Both the position numbers and the translations under genes were made by a program. Positions 8,069 to 16,805 of a stretch of 64,000 nt of DNA are shown piece by piece. The stretch lies in assembly GCF_006007965.1 (NCBI RefSeq), contig NZ_CP040748.1, forward strand, positions 2,170,001 to 2,234,000. The letters are read 5' to 3'. Origin of the DNA: Nocardioides jishulii (GTDB taxonomy: Bacteria > Actinomycetota > Actinomycetes > Propionibacteriales > Nocardioidaceae). Positions within the stretch are counted from its first letter, which is position 1, and the number at the start of each line of letters is the position of its first letter. Under the pieces are notes generated by a model. That model saw only the letters and a program-made list of their open reading frames with translations. It did no database searches and was not told where the DNA came from.

Positions 8069-9616
8069 CCGACGACCTCCCCGGTCAGTGGCGTGGTCGT
8101 GGGCGGGAGGCCTCCCGTGGGAGCGAAGAACCGGAGGTGCTCGTCGACCACCGGGCCCTTGCTCAGCAACCGACGGTCGGCGTAGAAGTCCATCGGCACC
8201 GTCCACGGGGGCACGTCCCCCTGGCGCGGCAACGACGCCGCCGCCCGCCGCACGTAGCCGGCGTCGAAGTCCAGCGCCGAGCGCGCGTTGACGTCGACGT
8301 CCGGCTCCACGACGACGGCCTGCTGCCCGATGCGGTCCATGTGGTCCAAGAGCCTGGTGAACCAGTCACAGACCAGGCCGAGGCGCAGGGTCCACGACTG
8401 GTTGGTGTAGCCCATCGCGAAGACGAAGTTGGGCACGCCGGTCAGCATGGAGCTGCGGTACGTCATCCGTTCCGGCAGGTCCACTGCCTCCCCGTCGACG
8501 GACAGGTCGGCACCGCCCATCAGCTGGATCTCCAGCCCGGTCGCGGTGACGATCACGTCGGCGGGCAGCTCCGTGCCCGAGGCGAGCCGCACCCCGTCGG
8601 CGGTGAGGCGATCGATGCGGTCGGTCACCACCTCCGCGCGGCCGGAGCGCAGCGCCGCGAAGAAGAGGCCGTCGGGGTCGGCGCAGATGCGCTGGTCCCA
8701 CGGGTCGTACGGCGGCTTGAAGTGGGTGTCGACGGGATAGCCGGCGGGCAGCGAGGCCATGTTGGCCCGACGGATCGCGCTGCGCAACAGGCCAGGTCGG
8801 ATCCGGCTGAGGTTCCAGATCCACTGGCCGCGGGCGATGTTCTTGGCACGCACCAGCGCGTGGGCGCGCTCGGGGCCGAGCACCCTGCGCAGGGCCATCG
8901 CGATCCGGTCGCGTCGCGGCAACGGCATGACGTACGTCGGGGTGCGCTGGAGCATCGTGACGTGCGCGGCGCCCTGCTCCTGCGACGTCAGCGCCGGAAC
9001 CAGGGTGACCGCCGTCGCTCCGCTGCCGATGACCACCACCCGGCGGCCCTGGACGTCGAGGTCGTCCGGGCCAGAACTGCGGGTGCACGACCGTGCCGGC
9101 GAAGTCGTCCGCACCCGCCAGGTCCGGCACGTGGCCACGGTCGTAGCGGTAGTAGCCGGCGGCGCTGAAGATCCAGCGGGCGCTCCACGTGACGGGCTGC
9201 CCGTCGACCTCCACGCGCACCGTCCAGCGCGCCGTGGTCGAGTCGAAGTCGGCGGCACGGACGTGGTGGCCGAAGCGGACGTGCGGCGCGAGGTCGTACT
9301 CCTGGACCACGTCGTGGAGGTAGTCGAGGATCCTGGGACCGTCAGCGATCACGTCGTCGTCGGTCCACGGCTTGAACGCGTAGCCGAAGGTGTGCAGGTC
9401 GGAGTCGGAGCGGATGCCGGGATAGCGGAAGAGGTCCCACGTCCCACCGATCCGATCGCGTGCCTCCAGGACGGCGAAGGAGGTCCCCGGCCGGTCGACG
9501 AGGAGGTGGCGGGCAGCACCGATCCCGGAGAGTCCCGCCCCGATCACCAGCACGTCGACCTCGCGGTCTCCGGCGGGCAGGGGTGTGGTCGGTGACGGCG
9601 TGTGGTGCTGATCCAT
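8065..9616 (-). pseudogene. Flavin-containing (Baeyer-Villiger-type) monooxygenase, single +1 frameshift
   Basis: The N-terminal part (9616 down to about 9070) reads VDVLVIGAGLSGIGAARHL (FAD dinucleotide fold), FRYPGIRSDSDLHTFGY and VVHPQFWP. The second part, in another frame, reads DDLDVQGRRVVVIGSGATAV (NADPH fold) through the C-terminus at 8065. The break is at 9066-9070, where CCCGG holds one base too many; removing it gives a continuous 516-residue protein of normal length. No other damage is visible. The start ATG 9616 has GAAGGAG upstream. It lies 93 bp behind jetC on the same strand and is coupled to the hydrolase. It is either a recent mutation or a consensus error. Confidence 0.85.
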
Positions 9617-9709
9617 GCTGCTCCTTCGGACGGCTCGCACGCACCTGGCGTGCCCTGCCCCCACTCTGGCAAGGACGCCGTCACACCACCAGTCCCGGTG
9701 GCGCCCCGA

Positions 9710-12700
9710 TCACCTGGCCGGGACGGTCACACCCTCGACCTGCCTGGTCCGCGCCGGGTCGGTGATCGGCGTGATCCACGACTGGTGGGTCTGCGCGTTC
9801 TTGGTGATCGCCAGCAGGTCGTCCATGTGGGGCTCGAGGCCAGTGACCTTGTCCAGCGGCACACCGACGATCAGCTGGAAGCCCAGCCCCTTCCAGGCCT
9901 GCACGGCACGACCGGCGAACTCCGAGTCCGCCTTCACGAAGCCCTCGTCGAGGAAGACCGGCGCGAAGCGCGGCCGGGAGCGCATCTCGTCGCCGAGCCG
10001 GAACCGCAGCGCCGATCCCACGATGAAGGCGACGAGCTCCTGGCTCTCGCCACCACTCTTCTCCCCCAGCGTGCGGTAGGTCGCCAGCAGCTCACCGGTG
10101 GCGTGGTCGTAGCGCTCGGCGCTGATCTCCACGTGACGACGTACGTCGAGCAGCCGGTCGCGGTCCGAGGTGCCCTCGGAAGTGTCGCTGGGTCGGCGCA
10201 GCTGCTTCATGAAGCGGCTGAGGTCGGTGAAGCGCTTCTCGAGGTCTGCCTCGTCGAGCTCAGCGGTCCCACCACCGGCGAGCGTCCGCAGGTCCTTCAT
10301 GAACGCCTGGACGTGGGCAGGAGCGAGTCGCCGCAAACGGATGCGCAGACGGTCGCCCTCGCCACCGAACTCCAGGCGCCGGAGGATGGCGTTGATCGGC
10401 TCGAGCCGATCCTCGATCTCCTCGATCGAGCTCGCCATCGCACCGACCAGCGGCACCAGGTCCTGCCCGCTCCACTCGGTCAGGCGACGGCGCCACTCCG
10501 AGCGACGGCCCGCGAGGCCGGTGCCCTTGATGTCACCGAGGATCCGCGCGTAGTCGGCGTAGGAGTCGGCGGTCGCACCGAGGTTGGGCGAGTCCCACTG
10601 GAGCTTGTACATGCGGAAGATCGCGGCCAGCTCCTCCTCCGCGCGGCGGCCCTCCGCCTCGGCCTCCCCCACCGCGGCGCGGAGCCGCTCGGAGAGCCGC
10701 TGGGAGTTCTCGGCGAACCGGTCGAGGTCGTCGGGGTCCGCCGGTGCGACGGCGGCCGCGAACTCCGCGGTGAGCGCGGCGTCCTGGGCGTCGTCGAGCA
10801 CGGCCCGGCCACTGCGCTCGAGCGCTTCGAGGCGGTCCTTGACCATGTCCTCGGAGTCGACGAACTCGGCGTGGGCGTGCCCCAGCTCCTTCTGCCGGCG
10901 CTCGAGGTCGTAGCGGTCCTTGCGGGTCGCCTCCAGCTGGCTCTCGAGCTGTTCGATCTGCCCCTGGAGCGCCTGGAGCTGGTCGTCGGAGGTGAGGATC
11001 TCCTCGCGACGACGCTCGAGCTCGGCGATGCGACGCTCGCTGCCGGCGACGTCGAGGTCGTCGTAGCGGGCGGCGGCGATGGCCTCGTACGCGGTGCGGC
11101 GCAGCTCCAGCACGCTGGTACGGCGGTCGAGCTCGGCCACCTCCTCGTCGATGGCGACCAGCTGCGCCTCGAGGGCCTCGAGCTCGCCGTCGATGTCGGC
11201 GAGCGCGTCGTCGTTGGAGAAGCCGATGACGTTGCGCAGGTCGCCCAGGCCGTGGGCGCCGCGGCGTCCCTGACGGGTCTGCCCGGCCAGCGTCACCCGC
11301 AGCCCGTCGCCGGACAGGCCGTCAGGGCCCTCGACGCAGAGGGCGTTGCGCGACGGGTCGGAGACGTGCTCCTGGACCCAGCCGGAGAAGGGCGACTCCT
11401 TGAAGACCAGCTTGCCGGCGACCCGCTCGGGGTCCTGCGGACCGAGGTCGCCCAGATCGGTCTCGGCGCCCTCGAAGTGGATCCGGCCGCGCAGCTGCAG
11501 GCCGTCGATCGCGGAGGAGAACTCCTCGAGCCGGTCCAGCGGCACCAGCATGGTGCGGGCGGAGGATCCGAGCACGGTCTCGACCGCGAGCCGCCAACGC
11601 GACTCCTCGGGGGCGACGTCGATCAGCTCGGCGACGAACGGGAGCTCCTCCACCGGCAGACCACTGGCGCTGGCCACCTCGGCGCGCAGCTCGTGCATCC
11701 GGACCGGCATGCGTCCGGCCCGGCTCTCCATGGAGCCGCGCTCACGACGCAGCTCGCTCTGACGCACGTTGATCGGGTACCGCCGGTCACGGGCCGCGTC
11801 ACGGGCGGTCTTGAGCTCGGCGTGGACGGACTCCCACCCCTCCAGCCAGGCACGGGCCCGGGACTGGAGCTCGGCGAAGTCGCTGGCGGAGTCGAGTGCC
11901 GGAGCGACCTCGATGCCCTCGACCGTGAGGTCGGCGCCAGCCTCCTGGGCCTCGGTGACCTGCACCAGGGGCAGGAGCCGCGACTGGAGGGTGGCGCGCC
12001 GGCCGAGCCGGTCCTGACGCACCACTGCTTCCTGCTCGACGGCCAGCGCCAGCGACTGGAGCGTCGAGCCTCCGGCCTGGCGGTGGGCCTCCTTGGCCGC
12101 CTCGAGGTCAGCGACCAACGAGGCCTCTCCCGAGGTCGCCGCGGCATAGGCGTCGGCGGTGGTCCTGCGCGCGTCGCGGTTCTCCGCGACCGCCTTCTCC
12201 AGCAGGCGCAGGTGGGTGCGCAGCAGCCAGGTGCGCAGCGGGGTGTCCCCACCCAGGGTCACCCCGAAGGCATCGAGCTCGGTGAGGCGGCGCGCGGCGT
12301 TGACCTTGCGCTCGTGCAGCGCGGTGATCGGCTCGAGCAGCGCGAGCTTGGCCTCCTCGGTCCGCATCGCCGAGTAGGAGGCGTCGAGGTCGTCGAAGTG
12401 GGCGATGGCGCGGTCCGCGGCGGCGTAGGTCGAGGGTCGCTCGAGGACCATCTCCTTGTAGAGCTCGTCGACGCTGCGCACCTGGTTGCCGGCCTGGATG
12501 CGGGCCAGCAGTCGCAGCGCCTTCGCGCCGTCGCTGTTGGCGCCGATGCCCAGGCGGGCGTGCAGCACCGCGGCGAACTCCGCGTAGGTCCGGTGCACCC
12601 GCACCCCCGGGAAGAGCTTCTTCAACGTGTTGGCGTGGAAGCGGTCGGGAACCGCAGCCTCCAGCGCCTCCAGGCCGAGCGCCTCCTCATGGGTCACCAG

Positions 12701-13210
12701 CTGCATCTGCACGTCGCTCGAGCGGGTGGCCCGACGCGGCACGTAGTAGGTGCGCAGCGCCGTGAAGCGCCCGCCCTGGTCGTTGACGAAGGTCATCGCC
12801 ACCGCACCCCAGGTGTCGGTGCCACGGCCCCGCAGCAGCTTCTCGACAGGCCGACCGGTCCTGGGGTCGTCGACGACGTCGACGGCTCCCCGCAGGTAGG
12901 AGAGGAGGTTGCGCTGGCCGACGCTGCGAGCACGACCCGACACCGCATCGTTGGAGGCGCCGTTAAACTTCGTGTCCGACGGCATCATCAGCGCCGTGTA
13001 GGCGTCGAGCACGGTGCTCTTGCCGACGCCGGAGGCGCCGGAGATCATCGTCGTGTCACCACGCAACGGGATGCTGGTCAGGCCGCTGAAGCCACCCCAG
13101 TTGACCAGCTGCAGCAGTGCCGCACGCCACTGCATCGTGTCGTCGCTCGGGGTGGTGACGACCGAGGCGTCGAAGAGCCCGTCGGCGCCGACGGCCACGT
13201 CGCTGCTCAT
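9710..13210 (-). CDS. jetC: Wadjet/MksB-type SMC-like ATPase JetC
   Basis: The 1166-residue condensin-like motor of a Wadjet (JetABCD/MksBEFG) system, which in characterised hosts recognises and restricts circular plasmids by loop extrusion. Walker A GASGVGKST is at residues 58-66. Two long heptad-rich coiled-coil halves (about 270-480 and 650-800) flank a hinge-like region. The ABC signature SGGES is at about 1052-1056 and Walker B VFLDEGF at about 1085-1091. ATG 13210 overlaps the jetB stop (ATGA). It is the third gene of jetABC; the jetD nuclease gene expected next is absent, and a monooxygenase follows after 93 bp. Confidence 0.9.
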   Translation of the reverse strand: MSSDVAVGADGLFDASVVTTPSDDTMQWRAALLQLVNWGGFSGLTSIPLRGDTTMISGASGVGKSTVLDAYTALMMPSDTKFNGASNDAVSGRARSVGQRNLLSYLRGAVDVVDDPRTGRPVEKLLRGRGTDTWGAVAMTFVNDQGGRFTALRTYYVPRRATRSSDVQMQLVTHEEALGLEALEAAVPDRFHANTLKKLFPGVRVHRTYAEFAAVLHARLGIGANSDGAKALRLLARIQAGNQVRSVDELYKEMVLERPSTYAAADRAIAHFDDLDASYSAMRTEEAKLALLEPITALHERKVNAARRLTELDAFGVTLGGDTPLRTWLLRTHLRLLEKAVAENRDARRTTADAYAAATSGEASLVADLEAAKEAHRQAGGSTLQSLALAVEQEAVVRQDRLGRRATLQSRLLPLVQVTEAQEAGADLTVEGIEVAPALDSASDFAELQSRARAWLEGWESVHAELKTARDAARDRRYPINVRQSELRRERGSMESRAGRMPVRMHELRAEVASASGLPVEELPFVAELIDVAPEESRWRLAVETVLGSSARTMLVPLDRLEEFSSAIDGLQLRGRIHFEGAETDLGDLGPQDPERVAGKLVFKESPFSGWVQEHVSDPSRNALCVEGPDGLSGDGLRVTLAGQTRQGRRGAHGLGDLRNVIGFSNDDALADIDGELEALEAQLVAIDEEVAELDRRTSVLELRRTAYEAIAAARYDDLDVAGSERRIAELERRREEILTSDDQLQALQGQIEQLESQLEATRKDRYDLERRQKELGHAHAEFVDSEDMVKDRLEALERSGRAVLDDAQDAALTAEFAAAVAPADPDDLDRFAENSQRLSERLRAAVGEAEAEGRRAEEELAAIFRMYKLQWDSPNLGATADSYADYARILGDIKGTGLAGRRSEWRRRLTEWSGQDLVPLVGAMASSIEEIEDRLEPINAILRRLEFGGEGDRLRIRLRRLAPAHVQAFMKDLRTLAGGGTAELDEADLEKRFTDLSRFMKQLRRPSDTSEGTSDRDRLLDVRRHVEISAERYDHATGELLATYRTLGEKSGGESQELVAFIVGSALRFRLGDEMRSRPRFAPVFLDEGFVKADSEFAGRAVQAWKGLGFQLIVGVPLDKVTGLEPHMDDLLAITKNAQTHQSWITPITDPARTRQVEGVTVPAR

Positions 13211-14001
13211 GCCCACTCCTCGTCGTCATGCCTGTTCTCGTCGCGCCGGTTCTCGTCATGCTCGGGGGCGCCCTCGCCGAAGAGGTCCTCCACCCGCGCT
13301 GGCCGTTCCTCGACGGAGTTCGCCCGGCGCAGCGCCTCGAGCAGCTCCGTCAGCAGCTCGAGCGGGAGCAACGGCTCCACGGCCTCACTGATCTCGTAGC
13401 GGTCGTCGCCGGCGGCACCGATCAGCAGCCCCGACTTCACGATGCTCAGCACCGCGTTGCGCGCGCGCTTCTCGTCGCCGGACTCATCGGTGGCGTGCAA
13501 CGGCCGGAAGGAGGCCACGTGCTCGACGATGTCTTCGCGGTCGATGAAGACACGCGACTCCCCGCTCGCGTAGCCCGCCCGCAGCCGGTCGCGCAGGTGC
13601 ACCAGCACCAACGTCTCCTCGCGCGACCACGGCACGTCGTGCAGCAGCGTCGGGAAGCGTCCGCCGGTCTCCGAGGAGGCCTGACGCTTCCACGCCACCT
13701 CCCGCTCCCGGTCGACCTGCAGGTCGAGGAAGAGGTCGTTGAGGCGCGAGCGCAGCAGCCGCTCGTCCTCCACGAGCACCTCCCACTCACGCGGGTGGGT
13801 GCGGGCACTGATGAAGCGGGCCTTGAGCAGGGTGACCAGCGTGCGGCGGCGGGTGAACTCCAACGTGCCCTCGTCGCCCTCGAAGAGGGAGACCGACGCC
13901 GTGTCGTGGGAGTCGTCGGTGCCAGTGCCCAGGTCGTCGCCCAGGTCGTCGGCCAGGTCACCGCCCAGGTCCTGCTCGAGGTCCTGTTCGAGGTCGCTCA
14001 T
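13207..14001 (-). CDS. jetB: Wadjet/MksE-type subunit JetB (DUF4194)
   Basis: A 264-residue kleisin-associated winged-helix subunit linking the JetA kleisin to the JetC motor. The DUF4194-like core runs from about residue 45 (FTRRRTLVTLLKARFISARTH) to 225. It is preceded by an unusual acidic tract made of QDL/DDL units (residues 4-27) and followed by an Asp/Glu/Arg-rich tail (HDENRRDENRHDDEEW). ATG 14001 overlaps the jetA stop and its own stop overlaps jetC, so the three subunits are translationally coupled, as expected for a fixed-stoichiometry complex. Confidence 0.87.
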   Translation of the reverse strand: MSDLEQDLEQDLGGDLADDLGDDLGTGTDDSHDTASVSLFEGDEGTLEFTRRRTLVTLLKARFISARTHPREWEVLVEDERLLRSRLNDLFLDLQVDREREVAWKRQASSETGGRFPTLLHDVPWSREETLVLVHLRDRLRAGYASGESRVFIDREDIVEHVASFRPLHATDESGDEKRARNAVLSIVKSGLLIGAAGDDRYEISEAVEPLLPLELLTELLEALRRANSVEERPARVEDLFGEGAPEHDENRRDENRHDDEEWA

Positions 14002-15488
14002 GCGTGGCTCTCGCTCTCGTCGAGGTCGGGGTCGGGCAGGGGCAGTCGCGGCACCGTGAAGATCCGCCCCGTCCCGTCGTTGCGCAGGGCCGCATAGGTC
14101 TCGGTCTCGTCGGTGACGGTCCATCCGCGGTCCGCCGCCAGGTGCAGCAGCCCGAAGATCTCCACCGGCCGACGCAGCGAGGGTTCCAGGCTCTCGAAGA
14201 AGTCGCCCAGCGAGGCGGCGGGGGCGAGACCGGACAACGCCTCGTCGAGCCGACGTCGCAGGGTCCCCAGCTGCGGACCGCCCTGGGCCATCAGCGAGGA
14301 GAGCAGCACGGTCGGCGCATCGGGCACGGGGTCGCGTTCGATGCGCTCCGGCAGGACGTCGTCTGCCGGGTCGTAGAACTTCTCGCGCAGGTGGTCGATG
14401 GTGGCGCGCTGCGGCAGCATCGGCACGTCGTGGGTCGCGCGCGGCCCGGTCGTCGCCATCCAGGTGGCCATCTCGGCCTCCACCTGGCGCAGGGTCTGCT
14501 CGAGCTCACGGTCGCGCGCCGCGTCGTGGGAGACGATGTACTCCTTGAGCGTCGCGGTGACCCGCGAGCGCTGGGTGAGGACGCGGTCGAGCCCGTCGCG
14601 CACCAGCTTCACGGTGCCCCGGAGCTCGGCGCGGTCGACCTCACCGAGGATGCGGTCGGACAGAGGGTGTTCCAGCAGCGCTCCGAGGTCCTCGCGCAGC
14701 TGGGCGACGAGGGCATCGTCACGCAGGAGGGCGAAGGCCCCCTCGAAGGCCCGGCCCTCGTTCGTGGCGGTCATCAGGGCGTCGGCCCGTTCCAGGTAGG
14801 CGTCGATCACCTCGCCGGCAGGGCGGTCCTCGGCGCGGAAGGCGGCCAGGATCTCCGTCCTGATCTGGGCGAACCGCTCCTCGACGCGCGCGAAGTCGCT
14901 GGGCAGGGCGGAGACGAGGGAGAGCAGCTCGGTGAAGCCCTCGCTCATCCAGTCCTCGGTGGCCGAGACCATCTCGGCGCCGTCGACGAGACGGTCGCGC
15001 TCGGCCTGGAGGCGTGCGATCTCCTGGTTGAGGATGGTCACGCGCGTGGTGCGGTCGGGGTTGGCCTCGGAGTTGAAGCGCCGCACGGTGCCGAGGATGG
15101 TGGCGATCCTGTGCTCACTGAGGGTGGCGCGGTCACGGGTGAGGTTCTTGACGAGCTCGAGGGCCTGCTGCGCGTGCGAGGTGAGCGTGTAGACCTCGTT
15201 GCCCCGCTCGTCGAGCGAGCGGACCAGCCACTGTCCTCGCATCCACTTCTGGCACAGGTCGCGACCACTGCCGGTGGGCACCTCCGACTCTCCGGAGAGC
15301 GCGAGGGCGGCGAGGTGCTCCTCGACCTGGGTGTGGAGCCGAGCGGTGGGGATCGGGCGGTTGTCCCGGCCGAAGGCGGAGCGGAACAGGGTGATGACGA
15401 CGGGAGCCTGACGCTGGTGGAGCAGCGTCAGCGTGGGTTGGTCGAAGGCGCCGTTGACCCTCGCCAGCTCCCCGGCGATCTCACTCAT
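13998..15488 (-). CDS. jetA: Wadjet/MksF-type kleisin JetA (DUF3375)
   Basis: A 496-residue DUF3375 protein, the kleisin-like subunit of Wadjet/MksBEF condensins. Evidence: N-terminal winged-helix-like segment (FDQPTLTLLHQRQAPVVITL), a central helical part (AEANPDRTTRVTILNQEIARL region), and LREKFYDPADDVLPERI near residue 385. The start ATG 15488 has GGAAG and AGGAGG upstream; the longer open frame to 15593 is low-complexity and not used. First gene of jetABC, with the promoter expected in 15489-15700. Confidence 0.88.
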   Translation of the reverse strand: MSEIAGELARVNGAFDQPTLTLLHQRQAPVVITLFRSAFGRDNRPIPTARLHTQVEEHLAALALSGESEVPTGSGRDLCQKWMRGQWLVRSLDERGNEVYTLTSHAQQALELVKNLTRDRATLSEHRIATILGTVRRFNSEANPDRTTRVTILNQEIARLQAERDRLVDGAEMVSATEDWMSEGFTELLSLVSALPSDFARVEERFAQIRTEILAAFRAEDRPAGEVIDAYLERADALMTATNEGRAFEGAFALLRDDALVAQLREDLGALLEHPLSDRILGEVDRAELRGTVKLVRDGLDRVLTQRSRVTATLKEYIVSHDAARDRELEQTLRQVEAEMATWMATTGPRATHDVPMLPQRATIDHLREKFYDPADDVLPERIERDPVPDAPTVLLSSLMAQGGPQLGTLRRRLDEALSGLAPAASLGDFFESLEPSLRRPVEIFGLLHLAADRGWTVTDETETYAALRNDGTGRIFTVPRLPLPDPDLDESESHA

Positions 15489-15789
15489 CTGCTTCCGTTG
15501 CCTCCTGACACGTGGCCACCTCGACCGACGCGCCGTGGGAAAGCATCCCAGAGGCGGGCGTCCAGCGCCGAAAAAGCGGGTGACCTCAGGCATTCTGCCT
15601 TCTGGGGCCCCGCCGCGGGCGTCCGGTGCACAGGCGGGTGGGGTGGCTCACCCTGTGCGCCGCGAGGCCCGTCGACGCCCGCGTCCTCGGCTACGATCGC
15701 CGCGTGCCTGACACGGTGCTCCTCCTGGGCCCCTCCCATCGACTCGAGACGCCGGGCTCCGGCCTGCGTGTGCAGACGTCTGGACGCCC
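15489..15789. other. Divergent intergenic region between jetA and the exonuclease gene
   Basis: About 300 bp holding the jetA promoter (not pinned down) on the minus strand and, on the plus strand, a TACGAT -10-like box at 15692-15697 followed 6 nt later by a GTG that opens a 30-codon frame. No repeats strong enough to call an operator. Confidence 0.4.
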
Positions 15790-15796
15790 GTGCTGA
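15704..15796 (+). CDS. Possible leaderless 30-codon upstream ORF
   Basis: GTG at 15704 lies 6 nt after TACGAT, the spacing of leaderless actinomycete transcripts. The frame (VPDTVLLLG...) ends with TGA at 15794-15796, overlapping the GTG start (15790) of the exonuclease. It may couple translation of the downstream gene or simply be chance; no known leader peptide is recognised. Confidence 0.3.
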   Translation: MPDTVLLLGPSHRLETPGSGLRVQTSGRPC

Positions 15797-16794
15797 CCCC
15801 TCCGGAGCGCCCCCGCCGCCTGCTGCTGGCCGTCGACGCCCCCTCGCTGCTGCATCGCAACCACCACGCCCGCGCCCACACCCGTCTGATGGACCGTTCG
15901 CACCGGCCGGCCTGGGCCCTGCACGGCATGCTGCGCCAGATCATCGAGGCGATCGACCGGTTCGCACCTGACGCGGTGATCTTCGGGCTCGACGACCGTG
16001 AGTCGTCGGTCCGGGCGTCGTTCTACCCCGACTACAAGGCAGGTCGCGCCGAGAAGGACGCCGAGCTCGTCGACCAGCTGGGACGCGCGGGCGCCCTCCT
16101 GGACGCCCTCGGCCTGGCGACCCTCACTCCCCCGGGCCTGGAGGCCGACGACGTCAACGCCTCGGCTGCCACGTGGGCCGTGCGCCACGACTGGGACTGC
16201 GTGATCGTGACCTCCGACCGTGACTCCTTCGCCCACATCAGCGACCACACCCGGGTGCTGAGGCTGATCAACGGCGGCATCCTCAACTCACCGTTGCTCA
16301 CGCCCCAACGTCTGAAGCTGATGTACGGCGTGGCTGCCGAGCACTACCTCGAGTACGCCGCGTTGCGCGGCGACGCCTCGGACAACCTCCCCGGCGTGCC
16401 CGGGATCGGGGAGAAGACCGCTCCGATCCTGCTCGAGCTCATGGGGTCGATGGACGCGGTGTGGAGCGACGTCGAGCACTGCGACGGGCGTACGCTCCTC
16501 GCCGTCCTCGACGACTGGGCAGCCGAGACGGGCAACCGTCGGATCGGCCCGTCACTGGTGCGCCGCCTGAGCGCGCCGGGCGCCAGGGAGCGCTTCGAGT
16601 TCAACATGGCCGTGATGTCGGGCCAGGACGACCTCGACCTCGGCCTCACGCCCGACGTACCGGGCACGCCCGGCCTGCTGCCGTTGGACATCGCCCGCGT
16701 GGAGCACGTGGTCGGCCACCTCAACGTGCCGTCCACCACCGACCTCGCGGTGCGCGTGCTCACCGGACGGCCCGCCTCCACCCAGACCGTCTGA
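15790..16794 (+). CDS. Stand-alone 5'-3' exonuclease (FEN/PolA N-domain type)
   Basis: A 334-residue metal-dependent flap/exonuclease. The acidic residues of the PIN-like fold are visible: LLAVDAPSLLHR, FGLDDRESSVRASFYPDYKAGR with the helical-arch Arg/Lys, LEADDVNASAA, TSDRDSF. Then comes the H3TH DNA-binding motif RGDASDNLPGVPGIGEKTA. GTG 15790 fits the family start. Such proteins without a polymerase domain occur widely in actinomycetes (RNA-primer or flap removal). It is divergent from jetA and converges with the aldehyde dehydrogenase gene 11 bp downstream. Confidence 0.88.
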   Translation: MLTPPERPRRLLLAVDAPSLLHRNHHARAHTRLMDRSHRPAWALHGMLRQIIEAIDRFAPDAVIFGLDDRESSVRASFYPDYKAGRAEKDAELVDQLGRAGALLDALGLATLTPPGLEADDVNASAATWAVRHDWDCVIVTSDRDSFAHISDHTRVLRLINGGILNSPLLTPQRLKLMYGVAAEHYLEYAALRGDASDNLPGVPGIGEKTAPILLELMGSMDAVWSDVEHCDGRTLLAVLDDWAAETGNRRIGPSLVRRLSAPGARERFEFNMAVMSGQDDLDLGLTPDVPGTPGLLPLDIARVEHVVGHLNVPSTTDLAVRVLTGRPASTQTV

Positions 16795-16805
16795 CGGCTG
16801 GGCAC

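Noticed and set aside
9617..9709. jetD fragment behind jetC
   Set aside because: Only 93 bp, no coding similarity; the ribosome site at its end belongs to the monooxygenase.
9602..13399. 1265-codon open frame on the plus strand
   Set aside because: Antisense to jetC; composition (Val/Gly/Arg/His-rich, no domain) is the expected shadow of a GC-rich gene on the other strand.
15489..15593. Longer JetA start at 15593
   Set aside because: The extension is low-complexity and Arg/Pro-rich, whereas ATG 15488 has a ribosome site and the family-like N-terminus.
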